This document shows, piece by piece, positions 6,779 to 14,858 of a DNA stretch of 42,215 bases. The stretch spans positions 1-42,215 of the forward strand of contig RDXX01000051.1 of NCBI GenBank assembly GCA_004292955.1. Direction: 5' to 3'. How positions within the stretch are numbered: position 1 is the stretch's first letter; each line of letters begins with the position of its first letter. A program made the translations under genes and the position numbers. The notes beneath the pieces are model-generated. The model saw nothing but the letters and a program-made list of their open reading frames with translations, did no database searches and was not told the origin of the DNA. The DNA is from Oscillatoriales cyanobacterium (lineage in GTDB: Bacteria > Cyanobacteriota > Cyanobacteriia > Cyanobacteriales > Microcoleaceae).

Positions 6779-7504
6779 ATGAATGATTTGCGATCGCCCG
6801 ATGACAAAAATCCACCATCAAATAAGTGGAAGCTGTTTTTAGGGATTGGTTTAGCTGTGGCTTTGATTGTGGCGGCCAAGTTTTTCAATTTTCAAGGAAT
6901 TCTGACAAATGCCCTGGAGTCGATCGCCAATCTCGGCCCTTGGGGCCCCGCAGCTTTTATTCTAATTTACATTATAGCAACAGTTTTATTTATCCCCGGT
7001 TCCTTGCTGACTCTCGGTTCTGGCGTTTTGTTCGGAGTTGTTGGTGGCACGGTTTGCGTTTCCATCGGATCGGTTTTGGGCGCTACTTGCGCTTTTTTAA
7101 CAGGTAGATATTTAACTCGCGATTGGGTTTCCAAACAGATAGCAGGTAATCTCAAGTTTCAGGCGATCGACTCCGCCGTTGCTTCAGAAGGATGGAAAAT
7201 TGTACTGCTGACGCGGCTTTCGCCAATTTTTCCGTTTAATTTGCTCAACTATGCTTTTGGAGTAACGCAGGTGTCTCTCAGAGACTATTTTTTCGCATCT
7301 TGGATCGGCATGATTCCCGGAACCGTGATGTATGTTTATATCGGTTCCCTGGCTGGTAGTTTGGCTGCAATTGGATCGCAAGGGCGATCGCGCACTACTG
7401 CTGAGTGGGCTTTGTACGGCATTGGTTTAATAGCAACGATCGCCCTCACCGTTTATGTAACCCGCTTGGCCAAAAAAGCTTTAGACGCAAAAATTTCTCC
7501 TTGA
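6779..7504 (+). CDS. TVP38/TMEM64 (VTT-domain, DedA-like) membrane protein
   Basis: A 241-residue inner-membrane protein. After a short polar N-terminus come a TM helix (about 17-37) and the VTT/SNARE-associated domain. That domain has the family motifs FIPGSLLTLGSGVLFG, GATCAFLTGRYL and LLTRLSPIFPFNLLNYAFG, followed by SWIGMIPGTVMYVYIGS and a last TM helix. Members of this superfamily are linked to lipid scrambling or transport and to membrane homeostasis. The gene follows arsS in the same direction, with 174 bp of palindromic repeats between. Co-occurrence with arsenosugar genes makes a role in arsenic export or arsenolipid handling thinkable, but that is inference only. Confidence 0.82.
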   Translation: MNDLRSPDDKNPPSNKWKLFLGIGLAVALIVAAKFFNFQGILTNALESIANLGPWGPAAFILIYIIATVLFIPGSLLTLGSGVLFGVVGGTVCVSIGSVLGATCAFLTGRYLTRDWVSKQIAGNLKFQAIDSAVASEGWKIVLLTRLSPIFPFNLLNYAFGVTQVSLRDYFFASWIGMIPGTVMYVYIGSLAGSLAAIGSQGRSRTTAEWALYGIGLIATIALTVYVTRLAKKALDAKISP

Positions 7505-8161
7505 AGCCATAGCGCAAATTTGTCAAATTGTCAACAGGGATTTCACCCTACATTATAATACATTGCTAATTTAAAAAACTCCGTATTTTCTCTGTGTTAT
7601 TTACAAGAATTTTGTTATAAAAACGAGATAGATATTAAAGATATAGCAATTCTCAAGTGATTCAGGTCACAGATTGGCAATTCGTAAGATCACTGACAAG
7701 TACCTCACGAAAATTGACAACCACTATATCTTAAATCACTAATATCAAGTAAGCAAAGGGAAAGTCTGAATATCAAGTTGATGCTAAAACCGAATGCTAT
7801 CGCGCGATCGGAATTTATTTGTCAAGTCAGAAATGTAATGCCATTTCTCTCAAACAACCTCACTTTCAACAGTTGACAGTTGACAGTTGAAAGTTGACAG
7901 TTTGAGAGCGACCTCTACCTAGAAGTCAGAGGATTGGAGTAATGAATAGTCTGATTTTCATTTCTCCCGATCGGGGAGAGGCTTTCAACCAATTCTTTCT
8001 GGTAAACTCTGTTCTTCATCCCAAGATTAATCAGTCATTTTCAATTGTTTAATCAAAAATCTAAAAACAAAAAGTGGTATAACCCCTGATTGGTATAACC
8101 AATGAGGACTCAAACCCTCACTATTTATCTAATATTAATTCTGCCGGATTACGAATAACAA
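7505..8161. other. 657-bp intergenic stretch with a heptamer/100-bp composite repeat
   Basis: No coding sequence is seen. 7505-7860 is AT-rich without clear structure. 7871-7902 is a short TTGACAG/TTGAAAG heptamer array. 7909-8005 is a roughly 100-bp module (GCGACCTCTACCT ... AACCAATTCTTTCTGG) also found after the heptamers at 38674-38812. Near 8075-8101 TGGTATAACC occurs twice directly upstream of the kinase gene. Confidence 0.7.
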
Positions 8162-10693
8162 ATGCCGTTTGATCTATTAGACTCTCGACGAGAACATTTG
8201 ATGATGCAAAACCCAGCAAATCAAGCCCGAACTGTGTCTGTGCAGCCACCCCATCAAACAAAAAAGCTGCGCCGCTTGTGGCAAAAAATAAGTAATTCTG
8301 CTCAATTGCGGTGGCAGCAAGCGCACAGTCTTTGGCAGCACAGACGGCAGCGCCGCCATTTGCTGACCCTACTAATACTGGGCAGCACGGCTTTAAGCAT
8401 TAGCACCACTGCTTGCATTAGCTATTTCGTAGTGCGCGGACTAATCCTCGACAATTTAAAGGCAATAGCACTATTAAAATTAGAAAAAGGCAGTGAAGAA
8501 ATCGATAAGTGGCTCAGCAGTCGCAAAGCAGAAATAGAAACCATTGCTTACTCTCCTACTGTTCGCACTCTCGATTGGAAATTAGTTGAACCAATTTTGC
8601 AAGGAGAAACCTACAGGTTAAAAGAGTATTTCTTATTGTCATTAGTTCAAGCCGATGGATCGGTGCAGAACACTTTAGGCACTAACACCAACACCAAAGA
8701 CCGCCAACACTTTCAAAAGGCAATGAACGGAAATGTCAACGTTTCCGACCCGCTGATCGGACGCAGCAGCAAGCTTTCAGCAATCATTATTGCAGCTCCA
8801 CTTTGGGCATTGCCCCCCAATCCCAACAAAGTAATTGGAGTTCTTGCAGGCAGCATTAAAGTAGACCGAGTAGCCTCTGTAGCTAACAGCTTGCAATACG
8901 GTTCTGACAGCTATGCTTTTGTGCTTAATTCAGCAGGAGTGCCAATTATTCATCCCAACAATAAATTAATCGGAACTATCGACCTGCCAGCCCCAACTTT
9001 TTTAAAATCACAAGACCCAGGATTAGCAGCAATTGCGCGCAATATGACCAGCCATCAGACGAATATCGAACTGGTAAAAATAGATGACAAATGGGTGTAT
9101 GTAGCCTATGCTTCCCTCAGCGAAGTTAACTGGTCAATGGCTCTAGTAATTCCCCGCGAAAATATTGAATCCCAACTCCAAGCATTAAATTTGCTGACAT
9201 CCGTCGTCGGCGGACTACTCGTCCCGGCAATGCTAGCAGCAATTTGGCTAATTTACTCCTCCGAAAACAATCGCGTTCAAGCGGAGCGAGAAGCCATGCT
9301 AAACCGCATTGCCGGACGCATTCAAGATTCCCTAGAATTAGACAAAATTGTGCAAAGCACCGTGGAAGAAATAGTGAATTTGCTGCACCTAGAACGGGCG
9401 GCTTTTGGTTGGCACGAACCGCAAAATAAAACCTTACAAATTTTGTGGGAATCATGCGAATTTGAGTGTCCCAAAGAAGCGATCGAGTTCGACCCTTACT
9501 TTTCGGAAAATTCGTCACTCCGCAGCGATAAATGCGAGCTAATTATTCTGTCGAGCGACACTGGGATCCAGAGTGCAAGTCAACCGATCGAACTTAAAGC
9601 TAATAGCTATTTAGCCGTCCATGTTCAGACTCAAAATGAGCGACAGGGTTATTTAATTTGCAGTCATGCTACCCATTGGTTTTGGAGCGGGGAGGAAATC
9701 CAATTGTTAAAAGCTGTGGCAGACCAACTGGCAATCGCCATCAATCAATCTCACCTTTACAGTCAAACCCAAGACCAAGTAAAACTGCTTAATAGTGCCT
9801 TAGATGAACTCAAAAAAACACAAACTCATTTAGTGCAGAGCGAGAAAATGTCATCGCTGGGTCAAATGGTGGCCGGAATAGCTCACGAAATCAACAACCC
9901 GGTTAACTTCATTTCGGCTAATTTGCCTCACACCACCAAATATACTAAAGATTTGTTAGATTTGGTGAGTTTATACAAAAAAACCTTCCCAGAAGTGACT
10001 CCGGAAATAGAAGAGTTTGCCGAAGCAATTGAGTTGGAATTTATCGAGGAAGATTTGCCGCATATGTTGAATTCTATGAAAATAGGAACCGAACGCATTC
10101 GCACCATAGTTCTTTCTTTGCGAAACTTTTCTCGCCTCGATGAATCTGACAAAAAACTGGCGGACATTCACGAAGGTATCGAAAATACCTTGCTGCTGCT
10201 CTCCAACCGGATCAAGAATGGGATTTATATAGTCAAGAGATACGGAAAAGTGCCTTCAGTCGAGTGCTATCCCTCTCAGCTAAATCAGGTGTTTATGAAC
10301 TTGCTGAGCAATGCGATGGATGCTTTGAAGGAGATCGATCGCCTGGATAAAATCATTACTATTTCCACGGGAGTAGTTCGACAAAATGGCGGTAAGTTTC
10401 TGAAGGTGACGATTGCCGACAACGGCCCTGGCATTCCCGAAAGCATTCAAGACCAAATTTTTAACCCATTTTTTACTACAAAACCAGTCGGGCAAGGCAC
10501 TGGTTTGGGATTAGCAATTAGCTACAAAATTGTAGTAGACGGACACGGCGGCAGTATCAAGATTGCTCAGCCTAAGGGCGGGGGGACGGAGTTTTTGATA
10601 AAAATTCCGATCGCGGAGGGGTATCAAGAGGCAAGCAGGAAGAGGGAAGGAACGCCACGGATGAGTGCAACGCAGGTAAAGGAGCTTTCATGA
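8162..10693 (+). CDS. Cache-GAF sensor histidine kinase
   Basis: An 843-residue membrane sensor kinase. A basic N-terminus precedes TM1 (about 70-92). A periplasmic Cache-type sensor region follows (about 95-340; DRQHFQKAMNG, YAFVLNSAGVPIIHP), then TM2 (about 345-365) and a GAF domain (about 380-540). A short coiled coil leads to the dimerisation domain with phospho-accepting His575 in GIAHEINNPVNFI, the form common in cyanobacterial kinases. The HATPase domain shows the N box (NQVFMNLLSNAMDAL), DNGPGIP and GQGTGLGLAIS. The Cache ligand is unknown. No response regulator is adjacent; a methyltransferase gene follows 56 bp later. Start at 8162; other ATGs at 8201 and 8204 are possible. Confidence 0.9.
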   Translation: MPFDLLDSRREHLMMQNPANQARTVSVQPPHQTKKLRRLWQKISNSAQLRWQQAHSLWQHRRQRRHLLTLLILGSTALSISTTACISYFVVRGLILDNLKAIALLKLEKGSEEIDKWLSSRKAEIETIAYSPTVRTLDWKLVEPILQGETYRLKEYFLLSLVQADGSVQNTLGTNTNTKDRQHFQKAMNGNVNVSDPLIGRSSKLSAIIIAAPLWALPPNPNKVIGVLAGSIKVDRVASVANSLQYGSDSYAFVLNSAGVPIIHPNNKLIGTIDLPAPTFLKSQDPGLAAIARNMTSHQTNIELVKIDDKWVYVAYASLSEVNWSMALVIPRENIESQLQALNLLTSVVGGLLVPAMLAAIWLIYSSENNRVQAEREAMLNRIAGRIQDSLELDKIVQSTVEEIVNLLHLERAAFGWHEPQNKTLQILWESCEFECPKEAIEFDPYFSENSSLRSDKCELIILSSDTGIQSASQPIELKANSYLAVHVQTQNERQGYLICSHATHWFWSGEEIQLLKAVADQLAIAINQSHLYSQTQDQVKLLNSALDELKKTQTHLVQSEKMSSLGQMVAGIAHEINNPVNFISANLPHTTKYTKDLLDLVSLYKKTFPEVTPEIEEFAEAIELEFIEEDLPHMLNSMKIGTERIRTIVLSLRNFSRLDESDKKLADIHEGIENTLLLLSNRIKNGIYIVKRYGKVPSVECYPSQLNQVFMNLLSNAMDALKEIDRLDKIITISTGVVRQNGGKFLKVTIADNGPGIPESIQDQIFNPFFTTKPVGQGTGLGLAISYKIVVDGHGGSIKIAQPKGGGTEFLIKIPIAEGYQEASRKREGTPRMSATQVKELS

Positions 10694-10749
10694 ATGCTAA
10701 ATTGGCTGGGTTTGGCTAAAATTAAAAGAGTTGTTGTGCAAGGAGTTTT

Positions 10750-11649
10750 ATGGCTGTTGGCAAGGATACAATTTTTGAGCGCTTTTTGTCGCCCCTGATA
10801 CGACTGGCGATCGACGAACAAGCACTGAAACGACTCTACGAAGGTATCGACTGGGAAACAGCGGGCGATCGCCACCGACAACCAGACCTAGTTTATCCCG
10901 AATATTACAGCAGCCAAAACTTTCACGGCATCGAAGGCGGCTACCTCAACCCCAGTGCAGCGGTTTCCTACGATCCAATTACGCAATACGTTTTGCCTCC
11001 CCACGAAACAGTCGTCAGACAAGGCTTAATAGACGGTGTGCGGGTGAAGCCGCGCCGAATCATCGATTTGGGATGCGGCACTGGCTCAACCACGCTGATG
11101 CTCAAACAAGCCTTTCCCGAAGCCGAAGTTGTCGGCCTGGATTTGTCGCCATATATGCTGGTAGTCGCCGAAATGAAATCGCAAAAAGCCGGCTTAAATA
11201 TCGAGTGGTTGCACGGAAATGCCGAAAGCGTTGCTTTTGCTGACGGCAGCTTTGATTTAGTTGCAGCTTCCTTGCTGTTTCACGAGACGCCACCTGCGGT
11301 ATCGCGGGCAATTTTGCGAGAAAGTTTCCGATTGCTGAAGGTTGGGGGACAAGTGGCAATTTTGGACGGAAACCAAAAAACTTTGCGGCAGACAGAGTGG
11401 CTGACTGATATCTTTGAAGAGCCTTATATTAAGTCTTATGCAACTGGTAGTATTGATGCTTGGGCGGGGGCTGCTGGATTCGCGGCGGTGCAAACTCAGG
11501 ATCACTGGTGGGTGCATCAGGTAACGCAGGGTGTGAAACCTCTTGCTGGGGAAGATTTGGAACCGGTGCGGGCGGCGAAGGTGTGGAATCCGATCGATTT
11601 GGTTCCTGATTTGGATGGTGATTTACCGGGAATACCAGCTTACAGTTGA
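10750..11649 (+). CDS. Class I SAM-dependent methyltransferase, substrate unknown
   Basis: A 299-residue Rossmann-fold methyltransferase. The SAM-binding motif I is IIDLGCGTGSTTL (about residues 98-110), motif II is EVVGLDLSP, and later motifs are FDLVAASLLFHE and LLKVGGQVAILD. An N-terminal region of about 95 residues (YYSSQNFHGIEGGYLNPSAA) resembles a conserved cyanobacterial group without known substrate. It lacks the cysteine set of ArsM, so it should not be taken as the missing arsenic methyltransferase. AAGGAG precedes the ATG at 10750. The stop codon TGA (11647-11649) is itself part of the TTGACAG heptamer array, so the natural C-terminus may have been reset by array expansion. Confidence 0.85.
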   Translation: MAVGKDTIFERFLSPLIRLAIDEQALKRLYEGIDWETAGDRHRQPDLVYPEYYSSQNFHGIEGGYLNPSAAVSYDPITQYVLPPHETVVRQGLIDGVRVKPRRIIDLGCGTGSTTLMLKQAFPEAEVVGLDLSPYMLVVAEMKSQKAGLNIEWLHGNAESVAFADGSFDLVAASLLFHETPPAVSRAILRESFRLLKVGGQVAILDGNQKTLRQTEWLTDIFEEPYIKSYATGSIDAWAGAAGFAAVQTQDHWWVHQVTQGVKPLAGEDLEPVRAAKVWNPIDLVPDLDGDLPGIPAYS

Positions 11650-11808
11650 CAGTTGACAGCATACAGGTTGACAGTTGACAGTTGACAGTTGACAGTTGAC
11701 AATTGACAGTTGACAGTTGACAGTTGACAGTTGACAGTTGACAGTGGACAGTTGACAGTTGACAGTTGACAGTTGACAGCTAACAGCTAACAGCTAACAG
11801 TTGAGAGT
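11644..11808. repeat. TTGACAG heptamer array (long)
   Basis: About twenty 7-bp units of TTGACAG with a few variants (TTGACAA, TAACAGC). It begins inside the last codons of the methyltransferase gene. Each unit contains the -35 hexamer TTGACA. Six further arrays of the same heptamer occur in this window. Confidence 0.92.
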
Positions 11809-11815
11809 TGCTATT

Positions 11816-12012
11816 CAATAACGAATAACGAATAACCAATAACGAATAACGAATAACCAATAACGAATAACGAATAACGAATAACGAATAACGAATAACC
11901 AATAACCAATAACCAATAACCAATAACCAATAACCAATAACCAATAACCAATAACCAATAACGAATAACCAATAACCAATGACTAATAACCAATAACCAA
12001 TAACCAATGACT
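11816..12012. repeat. AATAACC/AATAACG heptamer array
   Basis: About 27 units of AATAACC or AATAACG, also with a 7-bp period but unrelated in sequence to the TTGACAG array just before it. It runs to within 2 bp of the HAD gene start. Together the two arrays fill the whole 364-bp gap. Confidence 0.9.
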
Positions 12013-12013
12013 A

Positions 12014-12733
12014 ATGACTCTAAAAGCAGTTTTATTTGATTTTAATGGCGTTATTATTAATGACGAGTCGATTCACGAGAAAATAATCGATCGACTGATG
12101 CTAGATGAAAATCTCCAACTCAAACGTGGGGAGTTTCGGGAAGTGTGCTTGGGAAGGAGCGATCGCACTTGTATTACCGAACTGCTGAAGCGCCGGGGAC
12201 GATATCTGACAGAAACATACCTCGATCGCTTGCTGCTACGCAAGGCCCAAGCTTATCAGGAAACAATCAATAGTTTGGAAAAATTGCCCATTTATTCGGA
12301 TGTGGCAGAATTTATTGACAAAATTCGGGTTTCCGGACTAAAAATGGCGGTAGTTAGCGCGGCAATGCGATCGGATATAGAATTGGTGTTAGATCGATCG
12401 GGTTTGGCTGCAAACTTTGAATTAATTGTCGCAGGCGACGACTTGATGGCGAGCAAACCAGCACCCGACGGCTATCTGTTGGCGGTGGAACTTCTCAACC
12501 AGAAATATCCCGGATTTAACTTGCAAGCGATCGAGTGTTTGGCATTAGAAGATACCTTTGCAGGGATAGAAGCGGCGAAAAAAGCGGGGATTCAGGTAGC
12601 GGGGGTGACTCACACTTACCCGTTTCACATGATCCAGCGCCAAGCTAATTGGACGGTGGACTATTTTGCTGATTTAGAGTTGGACAGAGTAGCCCAACTT
12701 TGCTCGATCGCCCCGACTCCACCAGCAGCATAA
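12014..12733 (+). CDS. HAD-superfamily protein (beta-phosphoglucomutase-like) with altered motif I
   Basis: A 239-residue HAD protein of the beta-PGM/phosphatase subgroup. The nucleophile loop is FDFNGVIIND: Asp9 is present, but position 11, usually the acid/base Asp of DxD, is Asn. Motif II is VVSAAMRSD, motif III is the Lys of SKPAPDGYL, and motif IV is LALEDTFAGIEAAKKAG. A helical cap of the usual length lies between residues 15 and 90. The D-to-N change suggests altered or reduced phosphomonoester hydrolysis, or a different substrate class. The gene starts directly out of the AATAACC array, with no recognisable ribosome binding site (ATG 12014; a shifted ATG at 12007 is out of frame). tRNA-Ala follows 129 bp downstream. 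Confidence 0.85.
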   Translation: MTLKAVLFDFNGVIINDESIHEKIIDRLMLDENLQLKRGEFREVCLGRSDRTCITELLKRRGRYLTETYLDRLLLRKAQAYQETINSLEKLPIYSDVAEFIDKIRVSGLKMAVVSAAMRSDIELVLDRSGLAANFELIVAGDDLMASKPAPDGYLLAVELLNQKYPGFNLQAIECLALEDTFAGIEAAKKAGIQVAGVTHTYPFHMIQRQANWTVDYFADLELDRVAQLCSIAPTPPAA

Positions 12734-12862
12734 AACACTTGACGTTTTTAGCAGTTACGTGCTAACGTAGTTGACTGTCTGCCAAATTCAATACAAATGC
12801 GACCTGTAAGCCTTTGAGATTTGGCAATCGGGCATCTAAAATGTTAAATTAAAAGTCAATCA

Positions 12863-12935
12863 GGGGAATTAGCTCAGTTGGTAGAGCGCTGCGATCGCAC
12901 CGCAGAGGCCAGCGGTTCGAGTCCGCTATTCTCCA
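12863..12935 (+). tRNA. tRNA-Ala (anticodon CGC)
   Basis: A complete cloverleaf: acceptor GGGGAAT/ATTCTCC with the alanine identity pair G3-U70, D arm GCTC-AGTTGGTA-GAGC, anticodon stem CTGCG/CGCAG with loop ATCGCAC (anticodon CGC at 12896-12898), and T arm AGCGG-TTCGAGT-CCGCT. The discriminator base is A and the CCA end is not encoded. The anticodon arm contains a full HIP1 octamer GCGATCGC (12891-12898). It reads the GCG alanine codon. Confidence 0.96.
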
Positions 12936-13172
12936 TAAAATCAGGGATATTTCTACAAATTTTGGGCGGGTGAGGTGGTTTGAGATTGGCTTGCGTGCGA
13001 TCGAGCAATTTCTGCCTAACTCCCAACATTCATCAGGTATCGCTATAAAAAAAGCGGGTTTCTAATTTCAGACTGATTCCGGAAAAGACGTATTTGGGTT
13101 GACAAACGGGTTTCTGTCGCAGTTACTCTCAATCCCCACCAAACCTTCAATTTGTCAATAACAATAAGTTTT

Positions 13173-13214
13173 GTATCTAAAGGTACAACATTCTTCTAAA
13201 GCCAGTCTTAATAT
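13173..13214 (+). promoter_or_regulatory. NtcA-activated class II promoter of urtA
   Basis: GTA-N8-TAC at 13173-13186 is a perfect NtcA box, followed after exactly 22 bp by the -10 TAATAT (13209-13214). This is the canonical NtcA class II layout, giving a start near 13221. It predicts induction of the urea transporter under nitrogen limitation (high 2-oxoglutarate). The rest of 12936-13172 contains two AACGGGTTTCT-like fragments but no gene. Confidence 0.92.
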
Positions 13215-13277
13215 CAAGTCGCTATGTGTTATTATTCTCAATCATCTGACAGAGCTATTCAGGAGTAACTAGAAAAA

Positions 13278-14606
13278 ATGACAAAGCGATTCGATCGGCG
13301 GAAATTTCTCTTATACAGTTCTGCTACCCTCACATCAAGTTTATTTCTAAAAGCTTGTAGAACTCCCACTCCAACCGCAACCCCAGCCGCTTCTCCAACA
13401 GCAGCAGGAACTACACCAGCAGCACCAGCAGCCAGCAGTGGGAACACGATCAAAGTAGGAATTTTGCATTCCTTGAGCGGCACAATGTCAATCAGCGAAA
13501 AAAGCGTTGTGGAGGCTGAACAATTAGCGATAGAAGAAATCAATAAAGCTGGCGGCGTCCTCGGAAAACAAATCCAAGCAATAGTAGAAGACGGCAACTC
13601 AGACTGGCCGACTTTTGCCGAAAAAGCCAAAAAATTGATCGATCAAGACAAAGTTGTCACCGTCTTTGGCTGCTGGACATCCGCCAGCCGCAAAGCAGTG
13701 TTACCAGTATTTGAAGAAAAAAATCATATGCTCTGGTATCCCGTACAATACGAGGGTCAAGAGTGCTCCAAGAATATCTTTTATACCGGGGCTGCGCCGA
13801 ACCAGCAAATCGAACCAGCAGTAGACTGGCTGCTAGCAAATAAAGGCAAAAAATTCTTCTTAGTCGGGTCGGACTACGTTTTCCCCCGCACCGCAAACAC
13901 TATTATCAAAGCACAGCTAGCAGCCAAAGGTGGCGAATTAGTTGGGGAAGATTACATACCTTTGGGCGGTACAGAAGTCACGCCAATTATTACTAAAATC
14001 AAGGCAGCTTTACCCGAAGGTGGTGTCATTTTCAATTCCCTCAACGGCGACAGCAACGTCGCATTTTTCAAACAGTTGCAGGGCGCAGGTTTGACCCCGG
14101 ACAAATATCCGTCAATGTCAGTCAGTATAGCAGAAGAAGAAGTAAAGGCGATCGGCGTAGAATATCTCAAAGGCCATTACGCCGCCTGGAATTACTTCAT
14201 GACTGTGGAATCTCCGGCAAATAAAAAATTTGTGGAAGCTTTCAAGGCAAAATACGGCAAAGACAGAGTGACTAACGACCCGATGGAAGCAGCTTACATC
14301 ATGGTTTACCTGTGGAAGCAAGCCGTCGAAAAAGCAGGAACACCAGACGATTTGGAAAAAGTGCGGGCAGCAGCTTTGGGTCAAACTTTTGACGCCCCGG
14401 GTGGCAAAGTAACCCTGGAAGTTAACCATCACCTTTCTAAATTTGTGCGGTTGGGCGAAGTGAGAGAAGATGGTTTGTTTAACATCACTTTTGCTACGCC
14501 AGAAGCCGTCAAGCCGATTCCTTGGAATCAGTTTGTCGCTGAAACAAAAGGTTTTTCTTGCGATTGGTCTGACCCCGCAAAAGGCGGCAAATTCAAGGCA
14601 CCATAA
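13278..14606 (+). CDS. urtA: UrtA, urea ABC transporter substrate-binding lipoprotein
   Basis: A 442-residue periplasmic binding protein. The N-terminus has a twin-arginine motif (RRKFLLYSS) and a lipobox ending at Cys27 (LFLKAC), so it is probably Tat-exported and lipid-anchored. A Thr/Pro/Ala linker follows ([15 protein letters not shown]). The mature part is a type I periplasmic binding fold of the branched-chain amino acid/urea family ([37 protein letters not shown]). GCWTSASR and the following region are typical of UrtA. AGGAG precedes the ATG. It is the first gene of the urt cluster and lies behind the NtcA promoter. High-affinity urea uptake is the known role in cyanobacteria. Confidence 0.95.
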   Translation: MTKRFDRRKFLLYSSATLTSSLFLKACRTPTPTATPAASPTAAGTTPAAPAASSGNTIKVGILHSLSGTMSISEKSVVEAEQLAIEEINKAGGVLGKQIQAIVEDGNSDWPTFAEKAKKLIDQDKVVTVFGCWTSASRKAVLPVFEEKNHMLWYPVQYEGQECSKNIFYTGAAPNQQIEPAVDWLLANKGKKFFLVGSDYVFPRTANTIIKAQLAAKGGELVGEDYIPLGGTEVTPIITKIKAALPEGGVIFNSLNGDSNVAFFKQLQGAGLTPDKYPSMSVSIAEEEVKAIGVEYLKGHYAAWNYFMTVESPANKKFVEAFKAKYGKDRVTNDPMEAAYIMVYLWKQAVEKAGTPDDLEKVRAAALGQTFDAPGGKVTLEVNHHLSKFVRLGEVREDGLFNITFATPEAVKPIPWNQFVAETKGFSCDWSDPAKGGKFKAP

Positions 14607-14648
14607 GTAGCCAAGACCAATTTTATTTAATGTTGGCAACAGATATTC

Positions 14649-14741
14649 GATCCCCCCTAACCCCCCTGGTGGGAGGGGGGACAATATCTTGATTTCAAAG
14701 TCAACCCCTACTCCCCTTATTAAGGGGGATTTAGGGGGATC
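14649..14741. repeat. GATCCCCCTAA...TTAGGGGGATC inverted-repeat element, copy 1
   Basis: A 93-bp element bounded by GATCCCCCCTAACCCCCC and GGGGGATTTAGGGGGATC, between urtA and urtB. A second copy is at 39182-39273. It may form a strong hairpin after urtA and could lower read-through so that UrtA is made in excess. Confidence 0.8.
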
Positions 14742-14858
14742 GAGACTTGGCTACCAGCGCTATTATACAGATGGTTTTAGTTCTAAGTTGAGACGCATGA
14801 AATAAAACCTACCTCTACAAAAAATATTTGTTGTATGTAAAAAAGTAAGAGGAAAAAA

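Noticed and set aside
10750..11649. Methyltransferase as the missing ArsM
   Set aside because: It lacks the conserved ArsM cysteines, has a different N-terminal region and is separated from the ars genes by a kinase gene.
11780..12007. Open frames (75 and 60 residues, Tyr/Trp/Leu/Val repeats) on the minus strand
   Set aside because: They are translations of the AATAACC heptamer array; a 7-bp repeat is open in several frames by chance.
11644..12012. CRISPR array
   Set aside because: The units are 7 bp in direct tandem with no spacers, and no cas genes are nearby. The 25-bp units at 6661-6729 are also contiguous and too few.
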